The notes beneath the pieces were generated by a model. The model had not been told where the DNA came from. It did no database searches and saw only the letters and a program-made list of their open reading frames with translations. Positions 4,675 to 12,362 of a stretch of 21,184 nucleotides of DNA are shown here, one piece after another. Source of the stretch: a virus; IMG/VR virus record IMGVR_UViG_3300017989_000501, positions 1-21,184 of that record; one strand, given 5' to 3'. Made by a program: the position numbers and the translations under genes. The first letter of the stretch is position 1. Every line of letters begins with the position of its first letter.

Positions 4675-5684
4675 CAGTCCCCCGGGCGCCAATAGGCGAC
4701 AACTGCGTGAATATAGGTCGTTTTTGAGGCTGCAGGGATTGAGCCCTGAAGCACCAATTCCGCCCCCGCGTCGATGGCTCCAGGCCGATCGCACTGCACC
4801 GTGAGCGCTGCTGTTTCCACAGTCCCGTCGGCGTCGAAGGTGACTTCCGCGCCGTCTGCCTGTCCGAAGCGCACAACGTCGCTCGCGCTTGTGTGGTCGT
4901 GCGTCGCGATGCAGTACACAGACAACTCGGTCTTTGCCTGCCAAGGTAGCGTCGCGACTGCGCGCCCGTACAGAACGCGCACGTCTGCAGCGCTCGCGTG
5001 TGACGCGTTGCCGACATCGTGCAGCACGTTGCCCGGCGTGCTCGCGTCCTCCTGCACAAACGCCGCGACGCACTGGCGCCGGTCGCGCATCAGAGCGTGC
5101 ATGTTCTTTACCGGGCGATTGACGTGCTCTGTCGTGATGGGGGCTCCCGTCGCGCTAAGCAGCCCGCCATCGAACGCTTCGAAGCCGCTGCTTTGTGTGC
5201 CGGTTGAGGCGGCGCCGGGCTCCGGGTACACGGTGACGCTGTGTGGCGTGTAGGGGTCAGACGCGGCGCGGCTGTAGGTGATCCGCAACTTGGTAGAGGT
5301 GGCGGAGATCGTCGCAGTGTGCCGGTACTCAACCCAAGACGAGGCCGCCGCCGTGATCGTCGTCGTAGTGTGGATGCTGTTCCACCCGCTGTCGTACTCC
5401 TCGACGGTGACCCCGAGGTTGCCGGAGCCGGTCCCCGTTAGCGCGTGGTGCTCGAAGCGGTACGTCAGCCCGTCCGCGCTCGGGACGATGGGCACCTGAA
5501 ACACGGCGTTACGCGCGATCCCGCTCTCGACCGTGTAGACCGCGACGAGCAGCGGCGGCGTGTAGTGGGCCCATGCGTGGTTTGCGTTTTCCAAGATGGT
5601 CTGCAACGGGTCGGCGTCGGCGGCTGGCAGGAACAGATCGGCCTCAGAGACGACGACGGGCGCGCTTGGTGTGGTGATCGTCAT
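4674..5684 (-). CDS. Tail-tip/baseplate-associated protein, unknown family
   Basis: A 336-aa beta-rich protein placed straight after the large hub gene. Residues about 60-165 consist of strand-like Thr/Val/Tyr repeats (TTTTITAAASSWVEYRHTATISATSTKLRITYSRA style), suggesting an Ig-like or jelly-roll domain. A middle part (about 188-235) with many charged residues and Met/His is followed by a second beta domain ending in VVAYWRPGD. A secreted-protein signal is absent. It is probably a distal tail or fibre-attachment protein, but no known family is recognised. The ATG at 5684 gives an ATGA overlap with the hub gene and a GGGAG 9 nt upstream; an ATG two codons earlier (5690) is too close to that site. 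Confidence 0.6.
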   Translation of the reverse strand: MTITTPSAPVVVSEADLFLPAADADPLQTILENANHAWAHYTPPLLVAVYTVESGIARNAVFQVPIVPSADGLTYRFEHHALTGTGSGNLGVTVEEYDSGWNSIHTTTTITAAASSWVEYRHTATISATSTKLRITYSRAASDPYTPHSVTVYPEPGAASTGTQSSGFEAFDGGLLSATGAPITTEHVNRPVKNMHALMRDRRQCVAAFVQEDASTPGNVLHDVGNASHASAADVRVLYGRAVATLPWQAKTELSVYCIATHDHTSASDVVRFGQADGAEVTFDADGTVETAALTVQCDRPGAIDAGAELVLQGSIPAASKTTYIHAVVAYWRPGD

Positions 5685-8251
5685 GCCCATCGGCTCCCAT
5701 CGGCGTCGTGCATGTACCGCGCTTGGTAGTCATCATCATCAGCGGACAGGGGCCACGTAACGCGGGAACTGCCGACCGTGAGGACCGGCGCCGGGCCGGT
5801 GATGGTGCAGCGGCAGACGCCGCCCGTTACCGCCACCGCGTCGATGTCGAACGTCGTAGCGCCTGACTCCGCCTGCCCCGGCCGGTAGTGGATCAGCGTG
5901 ACACTCGCCGCCTTGGAGACCTCGAGCAAGCGCTCGAAGATCGGCGCGTACTCCTCCGCGATGTCGAACGTGCCCGCGCCGGTCGCGACTACCTGAGCCG
6001 ATGGGCACAGACCCGCCGTCGCCTGTGAGCCGTCGGCGAGCAGTTCCAGAGTCACCGCGCCAGTCAGCGGGTCTAGCATCTTGCCGAGGACGCGAGCTTG
6101 CCCGGTGTAGCCGGGGGTGCCGCTCGACCACTGCCAGATCGCGTGATGCGTCAGAGACAGGCGGACCATGTCGCCCACCTCAACGTCCAGCCACGGGCCG
6201 ACGCGAATCGTCATGACCTGGGCCACATGGTCGCGAGCGAATCGAGCCGCCGCCCATGACGCGACGATGGGGGCGAGCAAGTCGCGGTCGCCGATGGGCA
6301 GTTCGTAACTGGCCGAGCGCGCCCCCGATGCCATGACCGCGCCGCGATCGGTGACGGTGACGCGGATCTCGTTGGCGCCGTCTACCTCTGTGCCGACCGC
6401 CTCGATCTGGTTGATGCCGCCTGGGGGTTGCCCGGCCTCGACGGGCTCAACGAGCCGCGAGAGCAGGTCTGCATCGGTGATGGTCACAACGTGGTCAGAG
6501 CCCACCGGCGAGGTCTCGACAACCGTCAACTGAGCCGCGCGGTTGTCGGCGGTACGGATCTGTCGCATGGCCACCGCGCGCGATGACAGCGCGAGTAGCC
6601 CGCCGAAGATCTCTTGAAGCGAGCGCGACCCGTGCGCGACGGCGATTGTCTGCGTGGCCAGCCATCCGGTGTTGACCGCCGCAGGGATGCCCGCCACATC
6701 GACCGCATCCGACGAAAGCCCGTAACCCTGCCCGGCGATCAGCGTGTCGTGCGTAGCGTCGCGCAACCCTGGCTCGCCCGACGATAGGAGGGTTTGCAAA
6801 ATGACCGCGCCGGCCGTGTCCTGGGCTTGCGCCACGATTGTGCAGTCGGTCTTGCCGAGGGTCTGCACGTCGGCGCCCTTGCCGGCGAGGGTTAGCCCGC
6901 CGAGAAACAACTTTCCCGCCGCCGTCGCTGTGCTGCTGTAGTTGTAGACCGCGCCGCCGATCTTGATCTTGCCGGGGCTAGGTGCGGCGCTAGGGTCCCC
7001 CTCGTCGAGATCGATCCCGTAGTACGGTCCGGGCGCGATGGTCGAGGGTGACCCAAAGCCCTTGTCCACCATGATCTCGGTCGAGGCCCATCCTGTAGCG
7101 ATCGGGGTGGATGCGGCGATACCGCCCTGCGTGCTGATGGTGATTGGGCCGAGAAGTCCGCCAAACGGGCCTGTGATGGACAGATTGACCTCATCCACAG
7201 TGGCGGCGGCGGCGTGTTCGATGTAAGCGCCGACCGTGCCGGTGTACCCCTGCGGCGGCCCGTTGTTGAAATAGCCCTGCCCCACCTTGCTGCCGGTGTA
7301 CCAGTGCCATGCAGTGAGTTCGGCGATGCTCGAAACGGCCGAATCGAAAGCCGACTTGATCGACGCGCGGATCTGGCTGGGGGTCATCAACTCGCCCGGA
7401 TCGAACCCCGAAAACGCGTCGAACTCAAGCGCGCTGCCGCCCGTGTAGTTGTAGACCGAGGCGCCCGCCGCAGTGCGCCCAGCGATGGACACAGACATCA
7501 TGCGCCCGAGAGGGCCGGGAGCCGGAAAGCGCGCCTCGGAAGGGTCTAGCGTGCCGGTCCACTCGGCAGCGAGTGAGCGAGCGCACACACGGTCAACAGG
7601 TAGCGCCTCGAACTGCCAGATTGCGCGGTCGCGGGTCGGCCCGGTGTTGACGAACCCGCGCCAGATCAACTCAGCATCATCGGTCCAGTTGGTGCCCGGC
7701 GCGAACCCGGTAGGCGTCACCGGAGAGGCCCACAGCTTGACCTCGCGCCCGCGCCACCACCTCGGCAAGTCGGTAAGCATGGACGACGCGCCCGACGCGC
7801 TGTGTGGGTACGCACGGCCGGCCACACCGCGTGTGCAACCGGTAAACGTGGTCGCAGTTGTGCCGGAATAGGTGACGCGCTCCGCGCCAATGTAGAGCGC
7901 GCCGGAGCTTGGCCACCCGCTGGTTGACGCGACGGTGAGCGTAGTTGCGCTGCTTGTGGCATCGGCTGAGAGCGTCGCGAGGTAGGATGGTTGCTTGAAC
8001 AGGCCGCGCACGACAGCGGTGTCACGCAACCCCCATCGCAGCGGGGTCCCTCGCGCAAGCCCTGCCTCACGGTCAACGCTGACGCCGATCTCTCCGGTCT
8101 TGTCCATCACTAGCGACGCGTCGGTCGTGCTGTACCCGCTAGGGCGCGTGAGCCCTAGATCGCGCTCTGCGTAGAGCACGGGCACGCCCTCGAGGGTGAG
8201 CCAGTAGACCCACCCCCAGCCGTAGCGCAAAGGCTGGCCCGCCGTCGTCAT
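5681..8251 (-). CDS. Large tail-tip / central hub protein
   Basis: An 856-aa protein, the largest in the window, coded after two small tail genes that follow the tape measure; in siphovirus maps this is where the central tail hub or tail-associated protein lies. It opens with strand-rich sequence (GWGWVYWLTLEGVPVLYAERDL) and carries at about residues 91-145 a Thr/Ser-rich module (SSATTLTVASTSGWPSSGAL... IGAERVTYSG) that I know as a recurrent insertion in phage tail proteins. A long Gly/Ala/Ser region (about 320-480) is followed by a more regular part (about 640-760) with LDVEVGDMVRLS, like the closing domains of phage hub proteins. No lysozyme or peptidase motif was seen. ATGA junctions link it to both neighbours. 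Confidence 0.7.
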   Translation of the reverse strand: MTTAGQPLRYGWGWVYWLTLEGVPVLYAERDLGLTRPSGYSTTDASLVMDKTGEIGVSVDREAGLARGTPLRWGLRDTAVVRGLFKQPSYLATLSADATSSATTLTVASTSGWPSSGALYIGAERVTYSGTTATTFTGCTRGVAGRAYPHSASGASSMLTDLPRWWRGREVKLWASPVTPTGFAPGTNWTDDAELIWRGFVNTGPTRDRAIWQFEALPVDRVCARSLAAEWTGTLDPSEARFPAPGPLGRMMSVSIAGRTAAGASVYNYTGGSALEFDAFSGFDPGELMTPSQIRASIKSAFDSAVSSIAELTAWHWYTGSKVGQGYFNNGPPQGYTGTVGAYIEHAAAATVDEVNLSITGPFGGLLGPITISTQGGIAASTPIATGWASTEIMVDKGFGSPSTIAPGPYYGIDLDEGDPSAAPSPGKIKIGGAVYNYSSTATAAGKLFLGGLTLAGKGADVQTLGKTDCTIVAQAQDTAGAVILQTLLSSGEPGLRDATHDTLIAGQGYGLSSDAVDVAGIPAAVNTGWLATQTIAVAHGSRSLQEIFGGLLALSSRAVAMRQIRTADNRAAQLTVVETSPVGSDHVVTITDADLLSRLVEPVEAGQPPGGINQIEAVGTEVDGANEIRVTVTDRGAVMASGARSASYELPIGDRDLLAPIVASWAAARFARDHVAQVMTIRVGPWLDVEVGDMVRLSLTHHAIWQWSSGTPGYTGQARVLGKMLDPLTGAVTLELLADGSQATAGLCPSAQVVATGAGTFDIAEEYAPIFERLLEVSKAASVTLIHYRPGQAESGATTFDIDAVAVTGGVCRCTITGPAPVLTVGSSRVTWPLSADDDDYQARYMHDADGSRWA

Positions 8252-8937
8252 CAGGACCGCCCCACCGCAACAAGCAGCGTCACTGTGCGGATCGACTCGT
8301 CGAACTCGAGGCTGCGCAGCCCCGAAAGCGCCGCGACGTAGCCGTCAACGTAGCCAGCCTCATTCTCTAGAGCGTAGGCCGTCGCGACCGACGTGTCTTG
8401 CCACACGCGCACCTTGCCGGCGGCGCAGTAGCTCCGTGGAAGCGTGCTTTGTGTGTCGGCGTCGAGGTACAGCACAAACCGCATGAGGTCGTGATTGCCG
8501 AACACGTGCGACTCAACCCGGCCGTGCCGGAACTCCTCCAGTTCGACGCGCTCAGACAACTCGAACGGGGCACAGTCGATCGCCAGCGCTTGCCAATACG
8601 CCGACGCCTCGGAGCCGGTGTAGGAGTCGGAGCCGCTGTCATTGTCGGGCATGCCCAGCGCTGTGCTGAGGTCGCCGACAAGCTCGTAGTCAAACACGCC
8701 GGTCGCCGCGATGGTGATCGCGCGCCCCGAACGGCTGAACGTGTAGGTCTCGGACAGGGTGCCGCTCGCGTTCGCCTGCGTCTCCCACTCGGACAGCGCA
8801 TCATCCAGCAGCGCCGGGGCCGGCAGGACCAGAGACACCGGCCCACCTCCCGCGTCCGTGAGCTTGATCGTTTGCGTCGCGTCCTGCGTACCTTCAGTGC
8901 CGCTGCTGTAGAGCGTCGCCATGATCGCGCCAGCCAT
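8251..8937 (-). CDS. Tail protein, paralogue-like partner of the preceding gene
   Basis: A 228-aa predicted tail protein coded between the tape-measure neighbour and the hub. Residues about 47-95 contain L..W..QAN....ETYTFSRSGRAITIAAT...FDYE..DLSTALGM, a pattern close to one in the protein coded just upstream. The second half (about 130-228) has another strand-rich domain ending in VTLLVAVG. In siphophage order this location often holds distal-tail (Dit) or minor tail proteins; no specific Dit motif is visible. An ATG at 8937 is preferred because GAGG lies 7 nt before it and the ATG shares a base with the previous stop; a GTG at 8940 is also possible. Confidence 0.65.
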   Translation of the reverse strand: MAGAIMATLYSSGTEGTQDATQTIKLTDAGGGPVSLVLPAPALLDDALSEWETQANASGTLSETYTFSRSGRAITIAATGVFDYELVGDLSTALGMPDNDSGSDSYTGSEASAYWQALAIDCAPFELSERVELEEFRHGRVESHVFGNHDLMRFVLYLDADTQSTLPRSYCAAGKVRVWQDTSVATAYALENEAGYVDGYVAALSGLRSLEFDESIRTVTLLVAVGRS

Positions 8938-9584
8938 CACGCCACCTCACCGAGACAGGCGAACGACACTCGGAACAGCGACGCGCCTACGCGCTCTCGC
9001 ACCACCTCTCCGACCGCGTAGCCACGCCAGAACCCGCCATCATAAACATAGGCCGTTCGGGGGTTGGTGGCCGACGCCATGACATCACGCACGCGCGCCG
9101 GGAGCGACCAGTCCCCAAGCTCCTCGACCCTTGGGCGGAACGGGCGCCACGCCGAGACTGTGGGGGCGGCCGTGCCGTTGCCCGCTGTTGACGCGTCCCG
9201 GTCCGGCGACAGGATGTGTTGCCGAAATCCCGACCGCGCCCCGTAGATCGTGCCCGCTGCGCTGTTCGGTGCCGCCGCGCTCGTCGTGCTGCTGTACGAT
9301 GCGGAGAACCCAAGCAACGTCTGCGCCTCGGCGTCGAACGTCGCAGAGAACGACGTGTCACACGAGAGCGTGACTTGCGCTCCGCTCTGCGCGTCATGGC
9401 GATCGAACGACCACGAAAACACCGCGCCCGCAAACGTCGCGTTGGCGTTCGCCCAATCTACAAGGGCCGTCATCGCGCTGTTTGCGTCGTTCTCGTCTGC
9501 CGCGAACGTGTAGGAGTCCGTGCCGGTCGCCGTAATGGTGACCTGCGCGGCTGTCCAGTCGTCATCGGTCACGAACGCGATCAC
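8937..9584 (-). CDS. Tail protein following the tape measure (distal-tail/minor tail candidate)
   Basis: A 215-aa protein coded straight after the tape measure and coupled to it by a GTGA overlap. The N-terminal half has a beta domain with the segment L.DWANANATF...FSWSFDRHD...AQVTLSCDTSFSATF...TLLGF (about residues 41-93), which resembles residues 47-95 of the next protein. The C-terminal half (about 140-215) is more charged and ends in strands (RTAYVYDGGFWRGYAVGEVV). Its position suggests it seals the tube tip or joins it to the hub. I do not recognise a named family. Confidence 0.65.
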   Translation of the reverse strand: MIAFVTDDDWTAAQVTITATGTDSYTFAADENDANSAMTALVDWANANATFAGAVFSWSFDRHDAQSGAQVTLSCDTSFSATFDAEAQTLLGFSASYSSTTSAAAPNSAAGTIYGARSGFRQHILSPDRDASTAGNGTAAPTVSAWRPFRPRVEELGDWSLPARVRDVMASATNPRTAYVYDGGFWRGYAVGEVVRERVGASLFRVSFACLGEVA

Positions 9585-11638
9585 GCCGCCGCCTCGTAGC
9601 CGGTGCCCTTGAGCGACTTCATCGCATCCGCCACAGACTTGCCGATCATCTGCGGTGTGCCCACGACGAAGCCGCCGCCCAACGTGACGTTGACGACGCG
9701 GGGGCCGCCGTTGTCCTGCGCTTGAGGCGCCGCCTGCGACTCGGCTTGAGTGCCCCCGCCGAATCGTCCAGCCGAGGCCGCGCCGCCCTGGCCCGCACCG
9801 AGAGCGACCGCGCCGTACTGTGCCGCCGCGAAGCCTCCTGCGATGGCTCCAGGGATGTTGCCGCGCATGAACTGCACTGCCGCGTCTGCTGCCGCAACCA
9901 CAGCCATGAGGCCCGCGCGCTTGCGCTCGCTCTCCATCATGCCCGCGAGCCCGGACGCTGTCGCCTTGCCGATCTCGATGTAGCCGCTAACCGTTGCCAT
10001 CTTGCGCGCCTGTTCTGCCTGCGCCATCGCCTCGGTCGCCTGCCGCATCTCACCGAGGACGCGAATCCGATTCGTCTCAACTCCGACCGCCTGCGCCTGG
10101 AGCGCCAAGTCTCTCGCGCGGGCATCGGTGATCGTGCCGGTGATCTCGGCGATCTTGCGCTTGTTGTCGATCTCGAGTGCCTGGAGCCGCAACTCAGCCT
10201 CGCGCACGGGGTTGGTTGCCGCGTCGATCTGGGCCGCCAACAGGTCGCGAGCGGCCTGCGCCTGCGCCGCCGCAGCGCGAGCAGGGGCCTGCGCGTCGTC
10301 GAGAAGCGCGCCAACATCGCCGACGGCGGACTGGATCCGCTGCTGCTGGGAGGGGCCGCGCGCCCTGCGCCGGGCGGGCCGAGATTTCGACTTCGCCTTC
10401 TCCAGCGCCTCCGCATGCTTGTTGACCGCGCGTGTGACCTTGTCGAGCCCGCGAAACGTCTCCGTGAGACCACCCGAGACCTCAAGCGCCGCCGCGTTGA
10501 CCTTCTGCGGCCCGGCCTTGTACGCGCTGACGACATTGTCCCACGCCGCAGACGCGTCCTCGCTGGCCTTGTTCAGATCCTTGCCGAGTTGGGAGAAGGT
10601 GCGCTTGATCGCCGCCATGCCGTCGCCACGCGCCAACTGCACGGAGACGGCCGCGATCGCTCCGAGAATCGCGCCGAGCTGCCGGAACGGCCCCGCGACC
10701 GCCTTGCTGATGAGAGAGCCTAGCGCGCCGATCACGCGCCCCCATCGCGCCATCTCTGTGACCGTGTCCGCGACAGCCTCAAGTAACCCCGCCGCCGGTC
10801 CTCGCAGGTACTCAGAGACGCGCAGTTTCAGCAGGGACCAAGCCACATCGAGCCGTGCAAGGATCGCGTCCTGGCGCGCAAACTCAGTCGAGGTCGAGCC
10901 CAGCGAGGTCGCCAAGTCGTGCTGAACAGCCTCGACGATCGCGACTTGCTTTTCATAGGCGGTCAACTCCGTGGTCGTGATTTTCCACTTCTTAGCGTAC
11001 TCATCGAGCACGCGGCCCGAGTTGAGGAACGTGCCAACCGAGGCAAGCGCGCGCGTGTTGCCTTTCTGAATCGCGTCCGCGAACGCGGTCAAAGCCTCGT
11101 CGCCACTCTTGCCCATCGTGGTGGCGCGAGCGGTCAACTCCTGCATCTGCTCTGCGGTGAACGTGGCGCTGATGCCCGCCGCTTTGAGCGTGGTGGCCAA
11201 CTTGGCTACCGAGTCCACTCCGACGCCGCCGACCGCCTGCGCGAAGCCTGTGACGCGCTCCACACCTTTGCCGGCGCCGAACGTCGAGTCTAGAGCCGCG
11301 CGGGTGCGCTCAATCTCGATCGACCATTCCGTGAACTTATAGGCCGCTGCGACCGCTGCCGCGCCGAGCGCTGCCGTCCCTGCCGTCGCAACCGCTGCCG
11401 ATGCCGCAAGTCCGCCTGAGCTTCCTAGCGCCGAGGACATCGCGCGCACGCTGCCCACAACATCGCCAGAGAACGCCGACCGCATGACCGCGCCCGCCTT
11501 GCGGCTGCTCTCGCTCGCGCGGTTGACGCTGCGGGTCACCTTGTCCGTAGAAGCCGCTACGCCGTTCATGACGGCGGACACGCGATCTTTGCCCGTCAGA
11601 AGGAACTTGACAACCACATTGGAGGCTGCTCGCGTCAT
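9581..11638 (-). CDS. Tail tape measure protein
   Basis: A 685-aa protein, alpha-helical, Ala-rich, with an N-terminal coiled coil, then hydrophobic segments near residues 72-99 (GLAASAAVATAGTAALGAAAVAAA) and about 318-335, a basic linker (KSKSRPARRRARG) near 415-430, a second helical block, and a hydrophobic region near 575-620 before a Gly/Gln/Ser-rich end. This is the usual character of tape measure proteins, which fix tail length and pass into the cell envelope during DNA entry. Its place directly after the frameshifted chaperone pair is diagnostic. By the usual ratio of about 0.15 nm per residue, the tail would be near 100 nm. No lytic transglycosylase or peptidase motif was seen. The ATG overlaps the chaperone stop (ATGA), with AAGGG 6 nt upstream. 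Confidence 0.9.
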   Translation of the reverse strand: MTRAASNVVVKFLLTGKDRVSAVMNGVAASTDKVTRSVNRASESSRKAGAVMRSAFSGDVVGSVRAMSSALGSSGGLAASAAVATAGTAALGAAAVAAAYKFTEWSIEIERTRAALDSTFGAGKGVERVTGFAQAVGGVGVDSVAKLATTLKAAGISATFTAEQMQELTARATTMGKSGDEALTAFADAIQKGNTRALASVGTFLNSGRVLDEYAKKWKITTTELTAYEKQVAIVEAVQHDLATSLGSTSTEFARQDAILARLDVAWSLLKLRVSEYLRGPAAGLLEAVADTVTEMARWGRVIGALGSLISKAVAGPFRQLGAILGAIAAVSVQLARGDGMAAIKRTFSQLGKDLNKASEDASAAWDNVVSAYKAGPQKVNAAALEVSGGLTETFRGLDKVTRAVNKHAEALEKAKSKSRPARRRARGPSQQQRIQSAVGDVGALLDDAQAPARAAAAQAQAARDLLAAQIDAATNPVREAELRLQALEIDNKRKIAEITGTITDARARDLALQAQAVGVETNRIRVLGEMRQATEAMAQAEQARKMATVSGYIEIGKATASGLAGMMESERKRAGLMAVVAAADAAVQFMRGNIPGAIAGGFAAAQYGAVALGAGQGGAASAGRFGGGTQAESQAAPQAQDNGGPRVVNVTLGGGFVVGTPQMIGKSVADAMKSLKGTGYEAAA

Positions 11639-12332
11639 GCCTTGCCCTTGCTGGCGCGCTCCATCTGCGCGGCCTCGTAGCGACTGCGCTCAATCCGCAG
11701 CGCGCGCACGCCGTCCACTATACCGCCGCTGAAGTCTTCCGGCCAACCTGAGACCGCGCCGAGGTCGAGCGCTGCGCTGATGTGGCAGATCGCGCGCCAG
11801 TACGGAGACCTCAGCGCCCCGTCTGGGCATTGATCCCACGTCCTGCCGTGAATGGGCTGCCCCGGCGACTTGTCGCACGGACCCGCCTTGCAGTCGCAGC
11901 GGTGGCGGATCCAGCGGCGCCACGTCTGGTCGAGCGAGGCGCGGGCGAGCAACTGCCAGTGTTCGAACGCGTCAACCTCGCGCCAGTTGTCGCGGTGACG
12001 GACCCTCAGGCGTCGCCAGACAAAGGGCCGGTCTGCACCCTCTGCCAAGCCTCGAAGAGCGCGGTCAGCGGCCCTAGAGGAAGTTCGGCGACGAGTTCTT
12101 TGGGCGCTGGCTCGCCGTTCCACTCGGTAATCGTCGTGGACAAAGTGTCCTTCAGAACGCGAACAGGGTCCTCGGTGGTCTGCGTCTGCACCGCAATGAC
12201 CTCAAGCCCGGCGAGTGGACGCAGCGACACAACGTCCACACCCTCAAGCGTCGCTGTCTCGCAGGGCTCCCACGCCTCGCCGTTCCAGGCGAAGTGCATC
12301 CGGTCGCTTGTCTTGACTAGGGCGATCTTCAT
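11635..12332 (-). CDS. Tail assembly chaperone, GT-type product of a -1 ribosomal frameshift
   Basis: The reading frame ending at 11635 lies in the -1 frame relative to the upstream chaperone gene and overlaps its 3' end. A slippery heptamer C CCU UUG in the proper frame, six codons before the upstream stop, would join them. The fusion would be about 232 aa: 104 residues of the first frame followed by 128 of the second, continuing as VWRRLRVRHRDNW. The second part has a Trp- and Cys-rich core with five Cys (about residues 146, 148, 153, 169 and 183 of the fusion) and a charged C-terminal helix. GT-type fusions help assemble tail tube protein around the tape measure. Independent translation from the GTG at 12123 is possible but has no clear signal, and the codons there look like shadow sequence. 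Confidence 0.75.
12006..12332 (-). CDS. Tail assembly chaperone, G-type short product
   Basis: A 108-aa protein coded between the major tail protein and the tape measure, the standard place of the lambda gpG-type tail chaperone. It is an acidic, mixed alpha/beta protein with no recognisable motif, beginning MKIALVKTSD and ending in a helix (LTALFEAWQRVQ). Most ribosomes should stop at the TGA at 12006-12008; a minority would slip at 12021-12027 to make the longer form. The ATG at 12332 is chosen because GGAG lies 8 nt upstream, in a 15-nt sequence identical to the start region of the scaffold gene; a GTG at 12341 would add three residues. Confidence 0.75.
   Translation of the reverse strand: MKIALVKTSDRMHFAWNGEAWEPCETATLEGVDVVSLRPLAGLEVIAVQTQTTEDPVRVLKDTLSTTITEWNGEPAPKELVAELPLGPLTALFEAWQRVQTGPLSGDA
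12021..12027 (-). other. Slippery heptamer C CCU UUG for -1 programmed frameshifting
   Basis: On the minus strand the sequence reads CCCTTTG, with codons GGC CCT TTG in the first frame. This is exactly the X XXY YYZ form needed for simultaneous slippage of two tRNAs to CCC UUU. It lies near the end of the first chaperone frame, and the -1 frame then runs open for 128 codons up to the tape measure start. Confidence 0.75.
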
Positions 12333-12344
12333 GGTCCTCACTCC
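12330..12344 (-). promoter_or_regulatory. 15-nt translation start element, copy 1 (GGAGTGAGGACCATG)
   Basis: The sequence covering the ribosome binding site and start codon of the short chaperone is identical over 15 nt to that of the scaffold-like gene at 17641-17655. It contains GGAG 8 nt and GAGG 3 nt before the ATG. Confidence 0.6.
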
Positions 12345-12362
12345 ATGCTGACCGCGAGCCGG

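Noticed and set aside
3992-5059. 355-codon alternative frame on the minus strand
   Set aside because: It spans three better genes in another frame and has Arg/Cys/Thr-rich shadow composition; no start signal.
9722-10723. 333-codon open frame on the plus strand
   Set aside because: It is antisense to the tape measure gene, Arg/Leu-rich, and without a recognisable domain.
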